From: Verrucomicrobia subdivision 3 bacterium UBA7542 | GTDB lineage: Bacteria > Verrucomicrobiota > Verrucomicrobiia > Limisphaerales > UBA11358 | Direction: 5' to 3' | Length of the DNA stretch: 5,038 bases | Assembly: GCA_002479245.1 (NCBI GenBank) | Contig: DLMG01000216.1 | Coordinates: forward strand, 1,418 to 6,455 | In this document: positions 1 through 5,038 of the stretch, piece after piece | How the letters are laid out: each line of letters begins with the position of its first letter | How positions within the stretch are numbered: position 1 is the first letter of the stretch | Notes under the pieces: model-generated | Told to the model about the DNA's origin: nothing | Databases searched by the model: none | Seen by the model: only the letters and a program-made list of their open reading frames with translations | Program-made: the position numbers and the translations under genes

Positions 1-1946
<1,946 letters not shown>

Positions 1947-1970
1947 GGCAATTAACCGGAATGGAATTAA

Positions 1971-2064
1971 AACATCCAACAACCAACATCCAACGTCGAA
2001 CGCCCAATGATGTCCATCAGCGGATCATTGGATGTTGGTTGTTCGATGTTCGATGTTCGATGTT
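1971..2064. repeat. Palindrome of 7-base units between cimA and valS
   Basis: Two 42-base arms (1971-2012 and 2023-2064) flank a 10-base centre. Each arm consists of six 7-base units. The left arm reads AACATCC, AACAACC, AACATCC, AACGTCG, AACGCCC, AATGATG. The right arm, on the opposite strand, reads AACATCG three times, then AACAACC, AACATCC, AATGATC. The arms match at 32 of 42 positions, so this is both a tandem repeat and an inverted repeat. It occupies most of the 125-base gap between the cimA stop and the valS start. A transcript crossing it could form a long imperfect hairpin. No T-run follows the stem in the cimA-to-valS direction, so it does not look like a classical Rho-independent terminator. 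I infer a dispersed intergenic repeat family. Confidence 0.85.
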
Positions 2065-2071
2065 GCAGCAT

Positions 2072-3631
2072 TTATTTTTTAAGCAGCGCGTATTCCATGC
2101 TGTCCACAAGGGCCTGCAGGCTGGCTTCGATGATGTTTTCGCTCACGCCGACGGTACCCCACTCGCGCCTGCCGTCGGTGGATTCGATGAGCACGCGCGT
2201 CTTGGCGGCCGTGCCGGTGTCGCTGTCGAGGATGCGCACCTTGTAATCCGTGAGCGTCACGCGTTTGAGCTGCGGATAAAATTTTGCCAGCGCGGCGCGC
2301 AACGCGCCGTCGAGCGCGTTCACCGGGCCGTCGCCCTCGGCCACCGTTTGCGCGCGCCGGGCGCCGACGCGGACCTTGACCGTCGCTTCACAGACGGATT
2401 CCTCGGCGTCGCGGCGCATGGAAACGTGATAGGCGTCCACGTAAAACAGCGGGTCGCGATGCTTGAGCGTCTTGCTGATGAGCAGCGCGAGCGAACCTTC
2501 GGCAGCCTCGAACTCGAGACCCTGGTTTTCCAGTTCCTTGACGCGCCGCGTAATGGTTTTCACTTCCGGCATTTCCGGCGTGAGCTGGAAACCGAGCTCC
2601 GCCGCCTTCATCAAAATGTTCGAGCGGCCGGACATGTCGCTGATGAGCACGCGGCGATAATTCCCGACAGCCTCCGGCTGGATGTGCTCGTAACTGCGCG
2701 CGATGCGGTCAATCGCATGGGCGTGCATGCCGCCCTTGTGTGCGAATGCCGTCTGCCCCACCCACGGCTGGCGCGGGTCGTGCCGGACGTTGGCGATTTC
2801 GTCCACGAACTCGGAAAGCTCCTTCAGCTTGGCCAGCGAGTTCGCAGGCACGCAGGTTTTTTTCAACTTGAAATGCACCAGCGGGATGACGCTGATCAGG
2901 TTGCAATTGCCGGTGCGTTCGCCGTAACCGTTGATGGTGCCCTGCACCTGGGTGGCGCCGGCTTCGATGCCGGCCAGGGCGTTGGCCACGCCCACGCCGC
3001 AATCGTTGTGCGTATGGATGCCGAGCTGCACCGTGAGTTTGCCCTTTGCCAACGCGGTGATGCGCGCGATTTCCTCCGGCAGACAGCCGCCGTTCGTGTC
3101 GCACAACACAATGCACTCCGCGCCCGCCTTCTCGGCGGCCTGCCACGTGGCCAGCGCGTATTCCGGCTCGTCCTTGAAACCGTCGAAGCTGTGTTCGGCG
3201 TCGTAAATGACCCTTTTGCCGTGGTCCTTCAAAAAGCGGACGGTGTCGCCGATCATCGCCAGGTTTTCGTCCGGCTTGGCGCGCAAGACCTCGGTGACGT
3301 GCAGCAGCCACGTCTTGCCGACGATGGTGACGACCGGCGTTTTCGCGTCGAGAATCTGCCGCATCAACTCGTCCTTCTCGACGGCGACGCCCTTGCGGCG
3401 GGTCATGCTGAACGCGGCAATTTTGGCGTTCTTCCACTTGCGCCGGCTGGCCTGCGCAAAAAATTCCATATCCTTGGGGTTCGAGCCGGGCCAGCCGCCT
3501 TCGATGTAATGCACCCCGAACGCGTCGAGCCTCTCGGCGATGCGGAGCTTGTCCGCGACCGAGAAATTGATGCCTTCGCCCTGCGAACCGTCGCGCAGGG
3601 TCGTGTCATAGATTTCTACCTGGGGTTTCAT
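2072..3631 (-). CDS. cimA: (R)-citramalate synthase
   Basis: Condenses pyruvate and acetyl-CoA to (R)-citramalate, the first step of the threonine-independent route to 2-oxobutyrate and isoleucine. The 519 residues match the usual length of this DRE-TIM family. The catalytic barrel has YDTTLRDGSQGEGI (8-21; Arg13 and metal-binding Asp14), IEGGWPGSNPKD (43-54), DAEHSFDGF (144-152), CDTNGG (177-182) and LGIHTHNDCGVG (203-214; metal-binding His206 and His208), followed by NGYGERTGNCNL (234-245). The C-terminal part from about residue 395 (YHVSMRRDAEESVCEATVKV) is the LeuA-type allosteric dimerisation domain, usually the site of end-product feedback. GWPGSNPKD and the overall layout favour this CimA type over 2-isopropylmalate synthase or homocitrate synthase. 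The start at 3631 gives the family N-terminus MKPQVEIYDTT; a weak GGGA lies about 8 bases upstream. The frame stays open to an upstream ATG at 3748, but that extension (MPLGVSRSRV...) resembles no family member. The gene ends 125 bases before valS. Confidence 0.93.
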   Translation of the reverse strand: MKPQVEIYDTTLRDGSQGEGINFSVADKLRIAERLDAFGVHYIEGGWPGSNPKDMEFFAQASRRKWKNAKIAAFSMTRRKGVAVEKDELMRQILDAKTPVVTIVGKTWLLHVTEVLRAKPDENLAMIGDTVRFLKDHGKRVIYDAEHSFDGFKDEPEYALATWQAAEKAGAECIVLCDTNGGCLPEEIARITALAKGKLTVQLGIHTHNDCGVGVANALAGIEAGATQVQGTINGYGERTGNCNLISVIPLVHFKLKKTCVPANSLAKLKELSEFVDEIANVRHDPRQPWVGQTAFAHKGGMHAHAIDRIARSYEHIQPEAVGNYRRVLISDMSGRSNILMKAAELGFQLTPEMPEVKTITRRVKELENQGLEFEAAEGSLALLISKTLKHRDPLFYVDAYHVSMRRDAEESVCEATVKVRVGARRAQTVAEGDGPVNALDGALRAALAKFYPQLKRVTLTDYKVRILDSDTGTAAKTRVLIESTDGRREWGTVGVSENIIEASLQALVDSMEYALLKK

Positions 3632-3760
3632 AAATGTCCCGCGAAAAAACGACGGACAATATCCCTGAATTTGGTGGCACTGGCAAATCCCAAAACGGGG
3701 AATTAACGCAACTCCGCTGACGCGCGAGCGGGAGACGCCAAGAGGCAAGGGTCGCGAAGA

Positions 3761-3779
3761 AAAATTCCGAAGGAATTTT
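3761..3779. repeat. Small perfect hairpin in the cimA leader
   Basis: AAAATTCC and GGAATTTT form a perfect 8-base inverted repeat around a 3-base loop. Read in the cimA direction, the tip is CTTCGG, able to form a UUCG-type tetraloop, and the stem is followed by further T residues. It lies about 130 bases upstream of the cimA start, so any cimA transcript starting in the AT-rich block would carry it. The stem is AT-rich and weak. It could be a leader hairpin or a poor terminator for transcription entering from the right. Confidence 0.4.
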
Positions 3780-3840
3780 CAAACGGCGTAACGCTGATGC
3801 TCACCAGCACGCCGGCTTCGGCGATGGCCCGGCGGTTGGC

Positions 3841-3900
3841 TTAAAGTTTTAATATAAATTTATTTTTTTCAAATCATTACTTATTAAGATAATTGTTAAT
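3841..3900. promoter_or_regulatory. Extremely AT-rich block, probable divergent promoter region
   Basis: Only 6 of 60 bases are G or C, next to a 68% GC block, and it lies between two divergent genes. A GATAAT match at 3888-3893 could serve as a -10 for trpB, though no good -35 is found 17 bases before it. On the minus strand TATATT (3849-3854) is a possible -10 for cimA. Assigning promoters here is inference from composition and position. Confidence 0.45.
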
Positions 3901-3919
3901 AACTGCGTGACAAGCAGTT
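3901..3919. promoter_or_regulatory. 6-base inverted repeat upstream of trpB
   Basis: AACTGC (3901-3906) and GCAGTT (3914-3919) are perfect inverted copies with a 7-base spacer, ending 37 bases before the trpB start. This geometry would suit a dimeric repressor site or a short leader hairpin. Six bases can match by chance, so the call is weak. Confidence 0.25.
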
Positions 3920-3956
3920 TGGCGGCGGTTATTTATTGGCAACATTTTTTGGCACT

Positions 3957-5038
3957 ATGAGCAAACAAATTAACTTCACGCTGCGCGAGCAGGACATTCC
4001 AACGCAATGGTACAATCTTCTGGCGGATTTCCCCGAACCGCTGCCGCCGCCGCTGCATCCGGGGACGAAACAACCCGTCACGCCGGACCTGCTGACGGCG
4101 ATTTTCCCCGAAAATCTTGTCATGCAGGAAATGTGCCCTGACCGCTGGGTGCCAATCCCCGACGAAGTCCGCGACATCTACAAGCTGTGGCGGCCCACGC
4201 CGTTGCTGCGCGCGGTACGCTTCGAGAAAGCGCTCCAGACACCGGCGCACATTTACTATAAATACGAAGGCGCCAGTCCCGCTGGCAGTCACAAGCCCAA
4301 CACCGCCGTCGCCCAGGCCTACTACAACAAGGTCGCCGGCACCAAACGCCTCGCCACCGAGACCGGCGCGGGCCAGTGGGGTTCGGCCCTGGCCCTGGGA
4401 TGCAAGCTGTTTGGCCTGGAGTGCAATGTTTACATGGTCAAGGTGAGTTACCAGCAAAAGCCGTATCGCCGCATGCTCATGCACACCTGGGGCGCGACGG
4501 TGCATCCCAGCCCCAGCGACCAGACTGAATACGGGCGCAAGGTGCTCCACGACGATCCGAATTGCCCCGGCAGCCTCGGCATCGCCATCAGCGAAGCCAT
4601 CGAAGACACTGTCAAACATCCGCATACGAAATACTCGCTGGGCAGCGTGCTCAATCACGTTTGCCTGCATCAAACCGTCATCGGCCAGGAATCCATCAAG
4701 CAGATGGAACTGGCCGGCGAGGAGCCGGACTCGATCATCGCCTGCTGCGGCGGCGGGAGCAATTTTGCCGGCATCGCGTTTCCGTTCATTCACAAAAAAA
4801 TCACGGAGAAAAAGAAGTATCGCATCGTCGCCGTCGAGCCGTCCGCGTGTCCGTCGCTGACGAAGGGCGAACTGCGCTACGACTTTGGCGACACGGCCAT
4901 GACCACGCCGCTCCTGATGATGTACACGCTGGGGCATGATTTCATGCCGCCGTCCATCCACGCGGGCGGGCTGCGTTACCACGGCATGTCGCCGATGGTC
5001 AGCCACGCGCTCAAGCTCGGGCTGATCGAAGCGGAAGC
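3957..5038 (+). CDS. trpB2: TrpB2-type tryptophan synthase beta chain, N-terminal 360 residues (runs off right edge)
   Basis: PLP-dependent enzyme expected to make L-tryptophan from indole and L-serine. It belongs to the TrpB2 (TrpB-like) branch, not the canonical TrpB1 that pairs tightly with TrpA. The N-terminal extension ([20 protein letters not shown] and following) and [20 protein letters not shown] (64-81; the segment ending WRPTPL binds substrate) are typical of TrpB2. SHKPNTA (111-117) contains the PLP lysine, Lys113. [10 protein letters not shown] (133-142) holds the catalytic glutamate, Glu135. CGGGSN (264-269) is the phosphate-binding loop. The later [14 protein letters not shown] (333-346) is also typical. 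Family members have about 450 residues, so roughly 90 are beyond the edge. ATG at 3957 gives the normal family N-terminus; no clear Shine-Dalgarno is present (TTTTTTGGCACT precedes it). No trpA is visible in the window, which fits a stand-alone TrpB2, though the downstream side is not seen. The gene appears intact in the visible part. Confidence 0.93.
   Translation, partial: MSKQINFTLREQDIPTQWYNLLADFPEPLPPPLHPGTKQPVTPDLLTAIFPENLVMQEMCPDRWVPIPDEVRDIYKLWRPTPLLRAVRFEKALQTPAHIYYKYEGASPAGSHKPNTAVAQAYYNKVAGTKRLATETGAGQWGSALALGCKLFGLECNVYMVKVSYQQKPYRRMLMHTWGATVHPSPSDQTEYGRKVLHDDPNCPGSLGIAISEAIEDTVKHPHTKYSLGSVLNHVCLHQTVIGQESIKQMELAGEEPDSIIACCGGGSNFAGIAFPFIHKKITEKKKYRIVAVEPSACPSLTKGELRYDFGDTAMTTPLLMMYTLGHDFMPPSIHAGGLRYHGMSPMVSHALKLGLIEAE

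Larger units (their letters stand above)
3632..3956. other. Divergent intergenic region between cimA and trpB
   Basis: This 325-base gap contains no gene I can support. From left to right it holds the cimA leader (3632-3700); a stretch open on the minus strand between stops at 3703 and 3841 with only GTG starts; a small hairpin (3761-3779); a GC-rich block (3781-3840, 41/60 G+C by hand count); an extremely AT-rich block (3841-3900, 6/60 G+C); a 6-base inverted repeat (3901-3919); and the trpB leader. TTGGC occurs three times in the last 40 bases before the trpB start. Confidence 0.7.

Noticed and set aside
1947..2071. Rho-independent terminator after cimA
   Set aside because: The stem is long but imperfect, and no T-run follows it in the direction of transcription, so it is described as a repeat rather than a terminator.
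3632..3748. N-terminal extension of cimA from an ATG at 3748
   Set aside because: The 39 extra residues do not resemble CimA proteins, whereas the ATG at 3631 gives the normal N-terminus directly before the TLRDG motif.
3933..5006. Minus-strand open frame of 357 codons opposite trpB
   Set aside because: Antisense shadow of a gene with all catalytic motifs of TrpB2; the translation is low-complexity (Arg/His/Gly/Ala) and has no recognisable motif.

Overview
The window looks like chromosomal DNA of a GC-rich bacterium (coding stretches about 60% GC by hand count of sample rows). A member of the Verrucomicrobiota, perhaps the Limisphaerales/Pedosphaeraceae, is my best guess. This rests on recalled resemblance of the proteins and of the two palindromic repeats to that group, not on a search. 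No mobile-element genes, tRNA, rRNA or CRISPR array are visible.

Layout: (1) 1-1946, minus strand: the first 648 residues of a valyl-tRNA synthetase (valS), whose C-terminus lies beyond the left edge. (2) 1947-2071: a short intergenic gap filled mostly by a palindrome built of 7-base units. (3) 2072-3631, minus strand: a complete (R)-citramalate synthase (cimA, 519 residues). (4) 3632-3956: a divergent intergenic region holding a GC-rich block, a small hairpin, and a sharply bounded 60-base stretch that is 90% A+T. (5) 3957 to the right edge, plus strand: the first 360 residues of a TrpB2-type tryptophan synthase beta chain.

The three genes are housekeeping amino-acid genes. CimA makes citramalate from pyruvate and acetyl-CoA for isoleucine synthesis, ValS charges tRNA-Val, and TrpB2 makes tryptophan from indole and serine. 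cimA and valS lie in the same direction 125 bases apart and could share a transcript. trpB is divergent from them.

The unusual material is in the repeats and in valS. A 71-base near-perfect inverted repeat (23-base arms) lies inside the valS reading frame and is translated as an extra Gly/Arg/Ser-rich peptide of about 24 residues in an otherwise conserved part of the enzyme. It looks like a palindromic element that has settled in a protein-coding gene without breaking the frame, similar in principle to the Rickettsia palindromic elements. About 40 codons further on, valS carries a second anomaly: an AT-richer stretch of about 100 residues where well-known ValRS proteins have about 35-45. A different palindrome, made of six 7-base units per arm, sits between cimA and valS.
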